From Gryganskiella cystojenkinii (lineage: Eukaryota > Mortierellomycota > Mortierellomycetes > Mortierellales > Mortierellaceae), in NCBI GenBank assembly GCA_015852425.1, contig JAAAIG010000070.1, positions 4,007-68,006 of the forward strand: 64,000 nucleotides of DNA. Direction: 5' to 3'. The notes beneath the pieces are model-generated. The model worked only from the letters and a program-made list of their open reading frames with translations. It had not been told where the DNA came from and ran no database searches. The translations under genes and the position numbers were made by a program. This document shows positions 1 to 11,116 of the stretch, in pieces (position 1 is the stretch's first letter; each line of letters starts with the position of its first letter).

Positions 1-16
1 GGGGGGGGGGGGGGGG
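1..16. other. Homopolymer G run at contig edge
   Basis: The first 16 bases are all G. No comparable G run occurs elsewhere in the window. A terminal poly-G is a common sequencing or assembly artefact at scaffold ends, so it is probably not genomic. The Rrp46 stop codon lies 50 bases further in and is unaffected. Confidence 0.7.
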
Positions 17-66
17 TTATATGCTTGTTGTATGTCTGATGACGTGGTGATGGTAATGGCGTAGAT

Positions 67-1021
67 CTATGCGTGAGTTTGTTGGTACTCCTTCTCGAGC
101 TTCTTTTGGACCGCTGTCCGGATGAATCCATGCACAGATTGAGCAGCCTTGTGACAGATACGTGCGCACTCGAAGTATTCCTCCTCCGTGTACAATCCTG
201 TGCTGTCCGAGAAGAGAATCGGGCTCGTGTTGTCATCGTCAGTCTCCATCTTGTCGCCTATTGAGCCCTTGTTATCAAAGACAAATACGTGTGTCGATTT
301 GGCTTGAGCGAGTTCTTCGTTGGTGGGGTCGAGAAGGACCTCGCCCGACTTCTCGTCGACGATGCAAGTCACGGAACCAATGATCGAGTTCAAAGGAATA
401 CCAGCGTCCAAAAGCGCCAAGACTGTGGCGTTGAAAGCTGTTGAAAGGATCTATTATGTGCGATCAATATTGATGAGTAGGTAGGACGGTATTCAGGCCT
501 GACATCATCGCGTCTACCACCAACGAGGCGTCATCAGGTAGAGTCCAAGTCAACTTACAGAACCATCGTCCTTCATGGTCTGAACAACGATTTGAATGCC
601 GGTCCTTGGGTGCAATCCAGAGAGGACCAAAGGCTCCAATGTCTCGCGGATGAATCTCTCCCGTGCCTTGTCCTTGATTCCAGGAAGACCGACCAAAGGT
701 CTCGCGATCACCTCGATCGTGGCTCTGTCCAGCTTCTCATCCCTGATCTTGACTTCAGCTGGTCCCACCACTGAGCACAGAACTGAGGATCCGCCTATAG
801 TCCGAGAGTACAATGCATCAAAAGATGGTTAAAAATATTGTTAAGAATACTTGTTTTGGCTTGGACTTGTAAAACCGTGTGGGTGCGCGTATAAAGAGAA
901 TTGTTTGAATCTCACCAAAGTCGAATTGTGCTGAACCATCGGCTCTGTTGAGCAAGTTCTGAGAAGAGAAGAAAGGACGGAGCTGATTTGCTGAGGTGCG
1001 AGTACGGTCAAGGCGCGGCAT
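67..1021 (-). CDS. RRP46: Exosome complex subunit Rrp46 (EXOSC5-like, RNase PH fold)
   Basis: Predicted non-catalytic RNase PH-fold subunit of the hexameric ring of the RNA exosome, which carries out 3'-5' RNA processing and decay in nucleus and cytoplasm. I read three exons: 1021-916, 794-559 and 450-67, joined in frame to give 241 residues. Visible family landmarks are the early RADGSAQFDFG block, VVGPAEVKIRDEKLD, RPLVGLPG, the LHPRTGI motif and LALLDAGIPL near residue 120. Human EXOSC5 is of similar length (about 235). Both introns have GT donors and AG acceptors (GTGAGA...CTATAG and GTAAGT...AATAG). The C-terminal part carries a short acidic insert (METDDDN) of the kind seen in fungal members. 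The stop is only 50 bases from the window edge. Family assignment is strong; exon edges are by eye. Confidence 0.93.
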
Positions 1022-1174
1022 TATGAAATGTTGTGAAGTTGAAGTTTATTACAATGAATGGAAAAGAAAAAGAAATGCGTACTTCTCTTTTTGTGTTGTG
1101 TTTCTAACCAATTGTGACTGCCTGTTGATTAAGGATATTTACAGGGTCAGGAAGCCAAATTTAGTTGGCGATTT

Positions 1175-1872
1175 TTACATGGCCGCCACTAAAATCAGGG
1201 CCAAAAAAAAAAAAGGCGAAGCGGGAGAAGGGTTAGTGTCGTTTGTGTGACTCCAGCAGGAACGTTATTCCTTTTAGTTTTATTCTTGCTCTTACCGAAC
1301 GGTCGACGATCCAGGGGACAAGTTCCTTGGTCTTCCCCTTTGGATTCGAGCCACTTATGAATGCAATGCAGGTGGAAACAATGGTTGCATTGTCCCATCA
1401 CTAGAATTGAAGAAGGAATGACAGAATGGATATGAAACTGAAAGTTTAGTAAGCTCATTTCTAGGACAAACAAACATGGAGCCTCGTCAATCTGTTTTGA
1501 CCTGAGCTTACATAGAGGACACTGGTCTCCAGGCTGTTTGCATTCGCCACAGGAAGCATCAAATGCATGCTGACAGATTCCGCAGACCTCGGTCGAGTCC
1601 TCGATATTGTTCCAGCTCCAGATACCAACAGCGTGCCACCTAGTCAGACCAGAGAGAGAGAGAACATTATAAGTAAACAGGAGGGGAGAGGTCTGCTATC
1701 GGTCTTTTGCTACGCGGCTGCGTAAACGAATGAAGTGTCGTACTCTAGATAAAGTGCAAATGAAACAAGAAAGATGTTGGTTACATTTGGTCGAAACACA
1801 ATCAGTGACATGACAACAATGAACAAGAGACGGCGTCGACATACTCTTGACTTTTACTTTGAATTCTCCCAT
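1175..1872 (-). CDS. APC11: Anaphase-promoting complex RING-H2 subunit Apc11
   Basis: Predicted catalytic RING-H2 subunit of the APC/C ubiquitin ligase, which recruits the E2 enzyme for mitotic substrates. The zinc ligands are visible: CGICQHAFDASCGEC, then PGDQCPL, MGQCNHCFHLHCIHKWL and CPLDRRPF. Proposed exons are 1872-1841, 1639-1512, 1400-1296 and a tiny last exon 1188-1175 (VAAM, stop), giving 92 residues; the human protein has 84. The start MGEFKVKVK fits the MKVK start of the family. The first junction is awkward. The only frame-preserving donor is a weak GTCGAC, which gives K-S-M-W where most members have K-S-W, while a better GTATGT donor three bases earlier breaks the frame. Exon 1 is therefore the least certain part. 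Confidence 0.88.
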
Positions 1873-2638
1873 GAGTCTGTTTCCGTGATTTCGTGTGTGT
1901 TTGTGCAATGGAGAGGAATGAAATGGGAATGAAGAAGAAAAGAGTTCAAAATATTGTTGGTTGGTTTGCCACCAAAAATTTGAATTTTTGGATCGCGCCC
2001 GACAGGAATTGAATTTATTTTTTTCTGCCCTTTTGGATCTTCTCCAGATCTTCTCGGATACTCTTCCGCGAGCTCATTCTCGAGTCCTGTTGATAACACC
2101 TGGACCATGTCTCCTATATCCACGTTTTTTCTGCTTATGAGCAGTCGTTATTGCGACGAATGCGAAAGGTCCACAGTGTTTGAAGTGTGTCATCCGTCGA
2201 TCAGGGACCAACGCTTGCTTTGCTGGTTTCGATCCACAAAAGACAAGATGCAGATAAAAAAGTGAAAGTGTAATAGAGTGAGCACAGCCAGGTCGGGCAA
2301 CGATATTGTATCTCTATCTCAAGCACCACTTCTCTCGATACTCTCACCCCTCGCCAAAAGAAACAAAGAATTTGAGTTCATTTTGTGTCCATCTCTGTGT
2401 CTCGACATTGACCAATCAGAGACTGAGACGCTCGTCTCTGGTGCTCCTTTCTCTGTCTCTCGACCCAAGACACGCTCTGTTTGGTGCTCCAGTGCGAATC
2501 GATCCTGTCCCTCCTTGAGCAGTTCTATTCGGTTCTTTGCTCCTTTTCTTTTTCTCCTCTTCTTTCTTTTTTCTTCATCCCATCCCCATCACTCTTTTCC
2601 CATCCTCCTCCCGCCTGTATATATCCTATATCACGACC
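1873..2638. promoter_or_regulatory. Divergent intergenic region between APC11 and IRC22-like gene
   Basis: A 766-base gap between divergently transcribed genes, so it must hold both promoters. The right half is pyrimidine rich on the + strand (2500-2610) and ends in a TATA-like stretch at about 2616-2632, just before the IRC22-like ATG, consistent with a 5' leader. Open frames here are low-complexity or lack family features. I see no RNA gene or repeat. Confidence 0.5.
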
Positions 2639-4028
2639 ATGTTCGGTTTGAAGAACTCTCTCAAAGCCCTCTTCTGCGGCGCTCTCTTCCTCGCCTCAGG
2701 TACTGCTCTAAACTCTTGCCTCGCCCTCGCCTTCATCCTCCATCCTGCTGGAGGGCGATCTCGCGCTGTTCAAGAAGGAGGCGATCAAGGAACAATGACT
2801 ATTCTACTCTCTTACGGATTCGCGGAAAAAAGACTCTACACCCAAGGAACGAACAAGAGGACAAACTACAAAAGAAAAATATCTCCCTCTGAAATCTCAG
2901 GATGGACACACGATGAGGCTGCCTGTGTTTACCTGATCCATCCAAAATCACGAATCTGATGGAGACACAAAGGATCAGAAAGATGATGGCTCAACAAAAT
3001 GAACGAAGCGCCAAACTAACTCGCGTTCCCTTTGCCTGCGATTTTTTCATAGCCTCTGCTTCCTCTCTCCCTAACGTTGGTGTCAGCGCCGAGTTCCCCA
3101 ACGCTATCGCTGGATGTAAGTCTGTCGACTACTTCTTTAGTCTTTTTATGTTGGTTCCCACGAACGGTCCTCTTTTTTTTTCCTGATTGATTTCGAAGAC
3201 TAACATTCGATTATATCGTTCTTTGCAGTGACCCCTGATCTCATCAGCGGTGAGGCCAACGAGCTCAAGGTCACCTTCCGCAACACTGGCAAGACTGACC
3301 TCAAGGTCAACTTGATCATCGGATCCATCGCCGAGATGACCGACTTTAACAACGTCATTCGCAACGTAAGAAAAGACACCGCCAAGCAATCAAAGCCCTT
3401 TTGTTTTCTAGGAGTTCAGTTCACCCAACCCCTGGATCATTTTGACTAATGCCTCTTCTTTCACTTTCTTGTTGTTTTGGAATTCAAACAGTTGACCGCC
3501 TACAGATATGGCACCACCCTCAAGGCCGATGGTACCTTGATCCTCCCTTACACTATCAAGATGGAGCACGCCTCCCGTGAGGTCGGATTGACCCTCATGG
3601 CCGATATCTTGGACTCGAGCAAGAACCACTTCCCCGTCGTGATCTACAACTCGACCGTTAACTTCACCGAGCCCATCCAGGGATGGATCGATCTTCAGTT
3701 GTAAGCTTGCCCTCTTTCTCTCATTGTTTTGCCGTTTTCCTGTCCACTCATGGGACAAAGCAACCATCTAACACACTTTATTTTTGCTATTCTTTCTTCG
3801 AATTCAATTAGGATCTTCCTTTACGTTCTTATCGCTGGTCTCTTTGTCGCTATTGGCATGTTCGTCAAGGACTCTATGGCTCCCGAGGTCAAGAAGTCGA
3901 CCAAGAAGACCCCTACCATGACCCCCGAGGAGCGTGAGGCTGCCTTGGAGAAGATGAAGGTCTTGGACGAGGACTGGATCCCTGAGCACCACAAGAAGTC
4001 TCCCCGTGTTGTCAAGAGACGCTCATAA
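2639..4028 (+). CDS. Irc22 / translocon-associated protein alpha-like ER membrane protein
   Basis: Predicted single-pass ER membrane protein of the TRAP-alpha (SSR1)/Irc22 family, associated with the Sec61 translocon. Five exons, 2639-2699, 3053-3115, 3229-3365, 3492-3700 and 3812-4028, join in frame to 228 residues. The order is: an N-terminal signal peptide (MFGLKNSLKALFCGALFLAS), a lumenal beta-sandwich domain (residues about 40-155, with VTFRNTGKTDLKVNLIIG), a transmembrane segment (IFLYVLIAGLFVAIGMFV) and a Lys-rich cytosolic tail (KKSTKKTPTMTPEEREAALEKM...KSPRVVKRRS). One N-glycosylation sequon (NST) sits in the lumenal part. The ATG at 2639 is chosen because it starts directly on the signal peptide; the open frame upstream is a pyrimidine-rich leader. 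The first intron is long for this window (353 bases). Confidence 0.85.
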
Positions 4029-4264
4029 ATAACCAAACGCCTTTATAGCGACCCTAATTACGCGTTTGTCTTCCCTGAAGCTTAAAAACGTTGGAACAGA
4101 CATCAGTCGTCACCCATTTTCCAATTCTTGGAATGTAACCATATCATTAAACATTTTTTTTACAATTTGAAACTGCTTTTGTCCATCATGCTGTATGTAT
4201 CTGCAATGTTCCTGTCTGCTAAAATATGCGCGTTTTTGAAGAAAGATGATAAATCGAGCATCCC

Positions 4265-7200
4265 TTATGAACGATCGTCGTTGTTCCTGGGGCGAATAAG
4301 CGGAATAGGCGAGACAGGGAGAGAAGCACGGCTCATTGTCGATCTCGTCATTGCCTTGGATGCTCTCATAACCGTTGATTGTGCCTTGTTTCTTCGTACC
4401 GGTGGAGGTTTGGCCATATATCTTCGAGGGCTTTCCATAGAGTACGTGCCTGGATCGCCTTGACGTAGTTTCCTACAAAAGCGACGTTATAATGTCAATA
4501 CATCGCATCGATTCAAAGAGAGATGATATCGCAAAGTTTGATAGTGTATCACGTACTTTCCGAGCGAAGGAAGTCGATACGTCCCAGGACCCTGGGTACA
4601 TACACGCTTCGGTCTCTGCCATTTATGAGTATGACTTTGTTCCTGGGTCGTAGTCGATTCTTTTTGCGCCTCCTCATGTCCCCGGGAATCGGATGCCGCC
4701 GCTGTTTCTTCTCCACCAGGAATCGCTTCTCCATCCACCTCGATCTGGACTTCTTGATCGGGGAGAGGCGAGGACATGGCCGCGGACAGAGATAGAGCAA
4801 GGGCTTGTCGAATAGAGTTGACTATACAAGTACGCCCTTCTCCCGACATTGTAGCTTCAGCATCTGTACGGGCTTGCAAGAGCAGCCCGTCAGTTACCAC
4901 ATTACTTGATGGCGGAGGCTTCGAAGGTATCTCCACAGCGACAACGCGACTATTCAAAGCAAAAGGCTGGGCGTGTGTATGATGGAGTACCCTCGTAGTT
5001 CTAGCAGTGCCCCTCGATGTCAAAGAGTCGCGTCGAGCTCGAGAGATCATAGTTTGTCTCTTCGAATAATCCATATCTGAAAGGGCTGAGAATGGCGATT
5101 GAGATCGTGACACAATGTCACCGCCATTACCATCGTGGACTCTGTTCATGGTGTTCTCAAGTCTCAAGACAGGTGATGGAGTACCAGGTGAAGGGTCGAG
5201 GATAACTCGATGACTTCTTGATGTCGCGATTGCCTTGTCAACCATTGATCTTGGAAGTACAGGTGCCTTTGACGAACCTATCAGAGACTTTGTCATCTTT
5301 TTCAAAAGCTGATCTGGTGTCAGACTCTTGAGATACTCAGAAACCAGCTGAGATCGACGTGTGGGGTTCTCAGTGCTCGTGTTTAACATTGATCGACTGT
5401 CAATGCGAGATTTTAAAGGCCCTGACTGGTATTTGACTTTTGTTCTTGCAGGTGGCACCTGAGCCTTGGGAATGATCGGTACTGCGACTGTCACTGTCGT
5501 ACCATCGTCGAGAGAGGTTTCTGAAAGGTGATTATTTTCGGCGTCATGCTCTTCATCAGTACCATCAGACATATCCACGACATCAGGGCTTGGTTGAAAC
5601 CTGGTGAGCAAGGCCTTTGTTAGCTCCAAAGACTTGGCCCTTTCGCCGAAATTTGAGAGTACCGCCTGTGACCGCACTGCAGTCGAGGACTTCGTGGTCG
5701 AGGTGTTCATAGGCGTCAACAATCCAGACCGCCTCCGCTTTTGAGGACTCATCCTCTCTGTGGTTGGTGGTTGTGGTGGTAGATCCAATTCAACTCCCTG
5801 GATCGCTTTTGCCTTTCGCTTCCTTGGCTTTTTCTTCCTTGGTTTTCGCGTTGATAGTGGGTAATGTGCTTTGTGCGAATGAGAAATAGGAGATGACGCA
5901 GATGTCGTTGCAACATGCTCGCTATCATGGCCGAGTGAATCTGACATCACATGATCTGAAGTAGCTTCTGCTGGATCTCGAATCCGAATTTTGGCACCTG
6001 TAGCCTGGTCGTGAGCCGGCCTGTTTTCAAGCTCGCAGTCGTGCTCGGCTGGGGATGAAGCCAGTGGAGTGTTCCCTTGCTCTTCGATGCTAGGAAGAGT
6101 GAGTTTGCTGAAAACGTGGTTGGACTGTCCCTTCAATGAACGTGAAGGCGATCTTGGCAGTACCGGAGGCGGTATAAGAACGGAGGAGGAGGCTGAGAAA
6201 GAGATTGACGGACTTGAGCAATTTTGGCCGCTATTTAAATCCCACCGTAAAGGACTCGCCGCTATCGCTGTCATATGACCCTGTCTGCCTTCGTCCCCGC
6301 GTCCCTCCTTATTCGCTTGATCGACATTAAAGAACGACATGGGCGAGGAATAGGTTGGTGACACGGATAAGCTGAGAACGAGTCCAGGCGGTTGAGGCAA
6401 TTTGCCTCCGCCGTCACAAAGAACCTGCCAGGGCGACCGCACTGGTGAGCGGTTGTTGATGAACAGAGTTTCATATGGAGATGGAGAGGCTACTGACGCG
6501 CTCCTCAAAATCTTGCGATCACCGTTGTTTGAGACTTCCGGACCTGAATGATCGGTAATATCGTTCTCTTCGCGAGTGGCGTGTTCGACGAGTCGGAGGG
6601 TGTCCTTGTAAAGTTGTGTTGCAACGCGGAAGCTTTTCATTAAATTGGAAAGCGCTTCTTGCTCATGCTGATGATTACGAGATATGTGTCCCAGAAGAAG
6701 GCTAAGATTAGCTCTACCGTGGTTAAAATTCGTGTTCTATCACAATCCTTTTGCGATCGCTGTTCGTAGCTCACCTCGTAAATAGTCTGGATCTGATCTA
6801 GCTGGTTCAACAGATCTTGTTTCGACATAACAGGTGGACTCGAACCCTTGAGAGTGTTTTCAGATTCCTTGTTGATCATTCCGGCCAAAAGAACTTCCTG
6901 ATCGCCGTCGTCGTTCTCGTTTCCATGGTTCATTTCAGTGGTCACAGTCAAAGGTGCTGAATGACTTGAATCCTGCGAGAAAGGATGCTTTGTAGATTCT
7001 TCACGCCACCTGTTTCCAAGCTTCAGAGCCGGGGACGGTATGGTATGTGTTCCAGTGGCCGCCCTTGGTGAACTCTGAGGACTCGCAAAACTGATGCTGT
7101 GAATACCACGATCCTTGTTTCGAAGGGGAGATGAGATGGACGGAGACAGACGGCTTTTAGATTTTTGCTGTTGTTGTTGTTGTTGTTGATGTTGCAAGGA

Positions 7201-7650
7201 TGACTTACGCCCCAATTCACGCTGCATCCTGTTCATCGCTGCTCGAAAACTCATGTTCTCACTCTCGAGCTGTGAAAGCCTGGCCTCAGATTGTCGGATC
7301 TGGATCGATTTCAGAGAACAGAGACGGATGATCTCTTGGTTCTGTCGCAGGTGTCGTTGTCGTACTAGGTCACTGATCGACTGCGCCGCTCCCGTGGTCA
7401 TCATCAACGCTGAGGATGATCCTGGATTCACGTCGGGTTTTGGAACAGGAGTGTGAGTAGAAGGAACTGACAAATCACTGCTAGACTGTCTGCTGTAGGG
7501 AATAATGGGCAAGAGCGGGGATGCAGCAGCGGTGATGGGAGAACCCGGTGGGCTGATTGACTGTTCTGTTCTCTCAGTGGATATTTGTTCGGAGAGATAG
7601 GATGACAAGGAAGCATAGTTGAACGAGGTTGGGGTCCCCTTCGAGACCAT
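4265..7650 (-). CDS. SGO1: Shugoshin (centromeric cohesin protector)
   Basis: Predicted kinetochore/centromere protein that recruits PP2A and shields cohesin from cleavage. Three exons, 7650-6775, 6667-4557 and 4472-4265, give 1,064 residues. Two family hallmarks are visible. The first is an N-terminal coiled coil at residues about 95-145 (LRQNQEIIRLCSLKSIQIR, then SQLESENMSFRAAM), matching the Shugoshin_N pattern N-R-E-I...L-x-I-R...E-N-x-x-L-R. The second is a basic C-terminal motif completed by splicing, RPKRVC...TYRLPSLGKKLRQ, matching Shugoshin_C (Y-x-x-P-S-L-x-x-K-L-R). The middle is long, Ser/Pro/Lys rich and looks disordered, with a poly-Gln run after the coiled coil. Start at 7650 (MVSKGTPTS); an upstream in-frame ATG at 7812 would add a hydrophobic, leader-like stretch and was not used. 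The C-terminal motif exists only if the 4473-4556 intron is removed. Confidence 0.85.
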
Positions 7651-7866
7651 GTCGAAAGAGCGTGAGGAGTGCCGAGCTGGAGATGATGAGGTAGAGAGAA
7701 AGAAATAAAGCGGAATGGAATAAAGAAGAAAGTGGCAAAAATGATGGAACACGCTTCTGATATTTAGTCTGCTGATGATGATGATGGGCAATTTCGACTC
7801 TTTTTTTTCCATATATATCTATTTATTAGTAACGAATGAAGGCCCGAGTTCTCTACATGCTACTTT

Positions 7867-8834
7867 CTACGATTCGTAATCACGCTTGTAGATCTCGTCA
7901 AACTTGGGGCGGAACCGTTCAGGGCAGAACCCACGGACCATCTCGGCCTCCATAATATGCATACGCTTGCCAATCAAGACCAACGAGTGCAAAGGCTCAC
8001 CGAAATCCTCGTCCAGCAACTGTTCCATCGTTCCAGCAATGAACAATTGACTCGAGGTACCCAGACGAACACATCCGATCGCGAGTGTCTCGGGTCCATA
8101 GGCCTTCTCTCCCCGCTTCTCCTCAATCTCCAACATCTGTTCCAGACAGCAGTTCACGGTCATGTAACGTGGGGGCTCGTAAATCTTGCGGCCTCGGGCC
8201 ATGTTTTCCAACGATTGTTCCTTAACCTTGATATCGAGCAAGCAGAGAGTGTGAAGGCCAATGTCCCGGTTCTCCTTGACGCGAGGGTACCAAGAATCGG
8301 GTCTCCAGGTGTCTGTGAACCAGACCATGGAGATGGTCTGACCAAAGTTGTAGAGTGAGAGACCACAGGCACCGATCGCGTTCATGATCGAAGCATTGTG
8401 GATAGTCTGGACGGGGATGTTGAGTTCCTTGGCGCGGATGACGAGATCAGTATGGGTGGTGGCGCCGAAGGGGTCTCCAACGACCAAGAACGCAACGTTG
8501 ACATTTTGGGCATTGTCCAAGATGGTATCGGACTCGGACTCGACCATCTCACGGTCTGCAACGGTCACGGGCTTTCCGTAGAAGGCTTCCTATTAGTTGG
8601 GGGCGGCATTGAGGTGGTAAGGTGTCAGATTATAAGTCTCTTTTTCAATACGCAGTCGACAGAATAAACGCTTAGCGTTAGAAGTCGAAGTAGTCTTACA
8701 AGCCTCTCCTTGTCGACCATGAGGATGGACGTATAAGCCTCGAGGTAAATGCGTTCGCAGGACTTGACAGCGTCGAGACCTTTGACGGTAATGTCGCGCT
8801 CGTCCGAGAGACCAAGACCAATAACGTAAAGCAT
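7867..8834 (-). CDS. DPH5: Diphthine methyl ester synthase Dph5
   Basis: Predicted SAM-dependent methyltransferase that methylates the modified histidine of elongation factor 2 in diphthamide biosynthesis (cytosol). Two exons, 8834-8700 and 8589-7867, give 285 residues, the same length as human DPH5. The tetrapyrrole methylase-like fold is recognisable: the start [19 protein letters not shown], then [44 protein letters not shown], and the C-terminal block [18 protein letters not shown]. The intron uses GTAAGA and TAATAG. The gene lies tail-to-head with the shugoshin gene on the same strand, 216 bases upstream of its ATG. Confidence 0.96.
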
Positions 8835-9004
8835 GGTGTTGTGAGAATGTGTGAGGAGGGAGTGAGGTTCCAATGGGAAGCCAACGCTTGAATCTGTTTT
8901 GTGAGAAAAGCTTGTCGGTGCCACCGTTTAAGGGTTTGCGACTAAGTGACTGTTCATATTTTTTTTTTTTTTTTTCTGTTTTTTAATTCGGATGATGTAA
9001 AACG

Positions 9005-10782
9005 CTATCCAAGGACAGCGTCAAGCATCTCGTGGTTCTTATTCGAGTGCATAACTGGTTCCTCGGGTTCCTCCTCCTGCAAGGCCTCGTCTTCTTCGTC
9101 ATCATCGATATCTGGCAACGGGAAGTTCAGAACTGCTGCCACCCCTGTAAGTTGATTAAGGTCTAAGACGATCAAAGGTGAGATTAAAGAAGCCTCGAGT
9201 CAGTTTCGTTGTTCAATGCAGCTTGACAAGGTGCAGTGTAAAAAACAGTCATTCGTCGACTTACTTTCTCCTGATACATGCAAACTTGAAAACACAAAGA
9301 CTTTGCCTCCAGAAGCACGCGCGCTCTCGACCAGAGCGATATATTGACGTCTCTTTACCACGTCCGCGGCACGGAAGAGCTCGTCCGTCACCAACAGCGT
9401 TCCAATGGCGCCACGTTCAGCGGCCTTACAAACATCTTTGTATCCGTAAAAGGCTCTGTCAGGATCCATGTTCATCATCTCATAGAACTGATCCAATGCT
9501 TGAACTTCCTGTGCAGCTTTCGTATCCGCCAATTTGGCCTTGATCGCTGGATCGTTCATCACCTCTTGGAGCGCCTGTTTGTGTCCTGTTGAAGTATGGA
9601 CTTGAATGAACTTGCTTCTGTTCTGGAGAATAGTCTTGTTGTCCATCCTCTATTATACCCAACAGAAAACCGTAACGAGATGACACGTTAATCGCTATGC
9701 TATTGAGATCCAACTCCACAGCCTGTAATCATGAGCCTTCCATTCATTCAATATTTTGAATAACATACCACTGCTTCCGCGAAAATGTAATCGTACACTT
9801 GCTCCCTGACGAATCCTGGACTACCGATGATAACACACTTGACAATGTCAAAGTCGATATGACGTAAGATCGCCTGATAGATTTGTTCAAAGAACCTCTT
9901 CATACCCTATGAAGTAAAAAAAATAAATAAGGCGCATCCGTGTGAGATGACAACAACGTTTTCTCGAGATGATAACACGGGCTCCTGTAGATCATAAATG
10001 TCCTTGAAAAGAGTCTACCTTTTCGTAGTTGGTGACAGATCCTTTTCGTTTCCTTGGTACAGGGCAATCAATATGCTGTCGAATGATGGTCATGCTTGAG
10101 GTGAGTAGGCAGATGTTGGCCAAACCTTCCTGACAGACTACTGCGGCAACATCGGCCTTCTTGGTAATATCACAGGCCTCCTGAACACGCTCCAATGCAA
10201 TGACGTCCCACTCTGGCTTAATAAGTGTGAAGCTGCGGTTCATTTCCAGATCAATTGTATGGAAGGTTCCGAGCTATTTTGTTTTACAAAGAAAGAATGA
10301 CATAACACGCAGGAGTGTCAGCAAAAATGTTCGTCCCGTAGTGTCTCTCTCAGCGAATCTGAGCGAACACTTTACCTTGACATGGGGGTTCTCGACAATA
10401 ACACGCCCACTTATCCGCAGCATACCGACTTGAGTGTCAAAATCCACATTGTCGATCGAGATGCTGAGTGTGAGTCTTATCCTTTGACTGTCGACAGATC
10501 CTGTTGAGCTCTCGGATTGAATTCGACTAACGTGAAGTAGAAAGAGGGGTGGGAAGAAAGACAGCAGTTAGCCGACATCGATCGATTGTAGGAAGGGCTA
10601 TCGAGGTACTGGAGGCGTAGCTTTATCGCGTTCGGACGGGACTCATACCGAATGGTAACTGCTCTGAGTTGATCGTGTTTTTGAATGAGGTTGTAGACAT
10701 GCCACATGTCTTCAAACTCTTCAGGAATGAGGGTGACATATCCCGACTTGTCCTTTTCGATGAATTGCTTGACCAGCTTCAT
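9005..10782 (-). CDS. DOM34: Dom34/Pelota ribosome rescue factor
   Basis: Predicted eRF1-like factor that, with Hbs1, splits stalled ribosomes in no-go and non-stop decay. Six exons (10782-10649, 10526-10376, 10273-10019, 9906-9769, 9649-9265, 9162-9005) join in frame to 406 residues; human PELO has 385. Landmarks are SGYVTLIPEEFEDMWHVYNL at the start, IQSESSTGSVDSQRIRLTL built across intron 1, PRKRKG, SPGFVREQ, NRSKFIQVHTSTGHKQAL, LDQFYEMMNMDPDRAFYG, LLVTDELFR and FSSLHVSGENLNQLTG across intron 5. There is no GGQ motif, as expected for Pelota rather than eRF1. The C-terminus is acidic (DIDDDEEDEALQEEEPEE) and about 20 residues longer than in human. The promoter is shared with the divergent SR-protein gene. 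Confidence 0.96.
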
Positions 10783-11116
10783 TGTGTGTCGGTTCTTTGT
10801 TCAATGGGGTGGTGAGGTTATTAGGTGAAAGAAAGAAAAAAAGGTTTTCCGGAGTCAAAAAAAAAAAGAGGAGGAAGGTGACCGAGAACGCCAAAATTTT
10901 CTTTCGCACGTGACCGTAGGATAAATGTGACGTCATTGGGCTTTTTTTGCTTTTGGGGCAATAATGTGCAACGCCCAAACCCCAATCACACCACACATCT
11001 TTCCTTCGCGACTCGATTGACTCCCAAGGACATTACGGAACGACCCAGCATTCCTTGAAAACGCCCAATCAACAAGCTCCTTCCATCAAACATCAGGATA
11101 GTAGGAATTGACCACC
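10783..11116. promoter_or_regulatory. Shared divergent promoter of DOM34 and the SR-protein gene
   Basis: A 334-base region between two divergent start codons. It contains A-rich and T-rich tracts near 10825-10870 and a CACGTG E-box-like hexamer at about 10908-10913, a possible bHLH site. No open frame with family features and no RNA gene is visible. Confidence 0.45.

Noticed and set aside
1854..2123. Minus-strand open frame upstream of APC11 (MDIGDMVQVLSTGLENELAEEY...)
   Set aside because: It overlaps the APC11 start in another frame and shows no family features. It is more likely part of the leader region, though a small unknown gene cannot be excluded.
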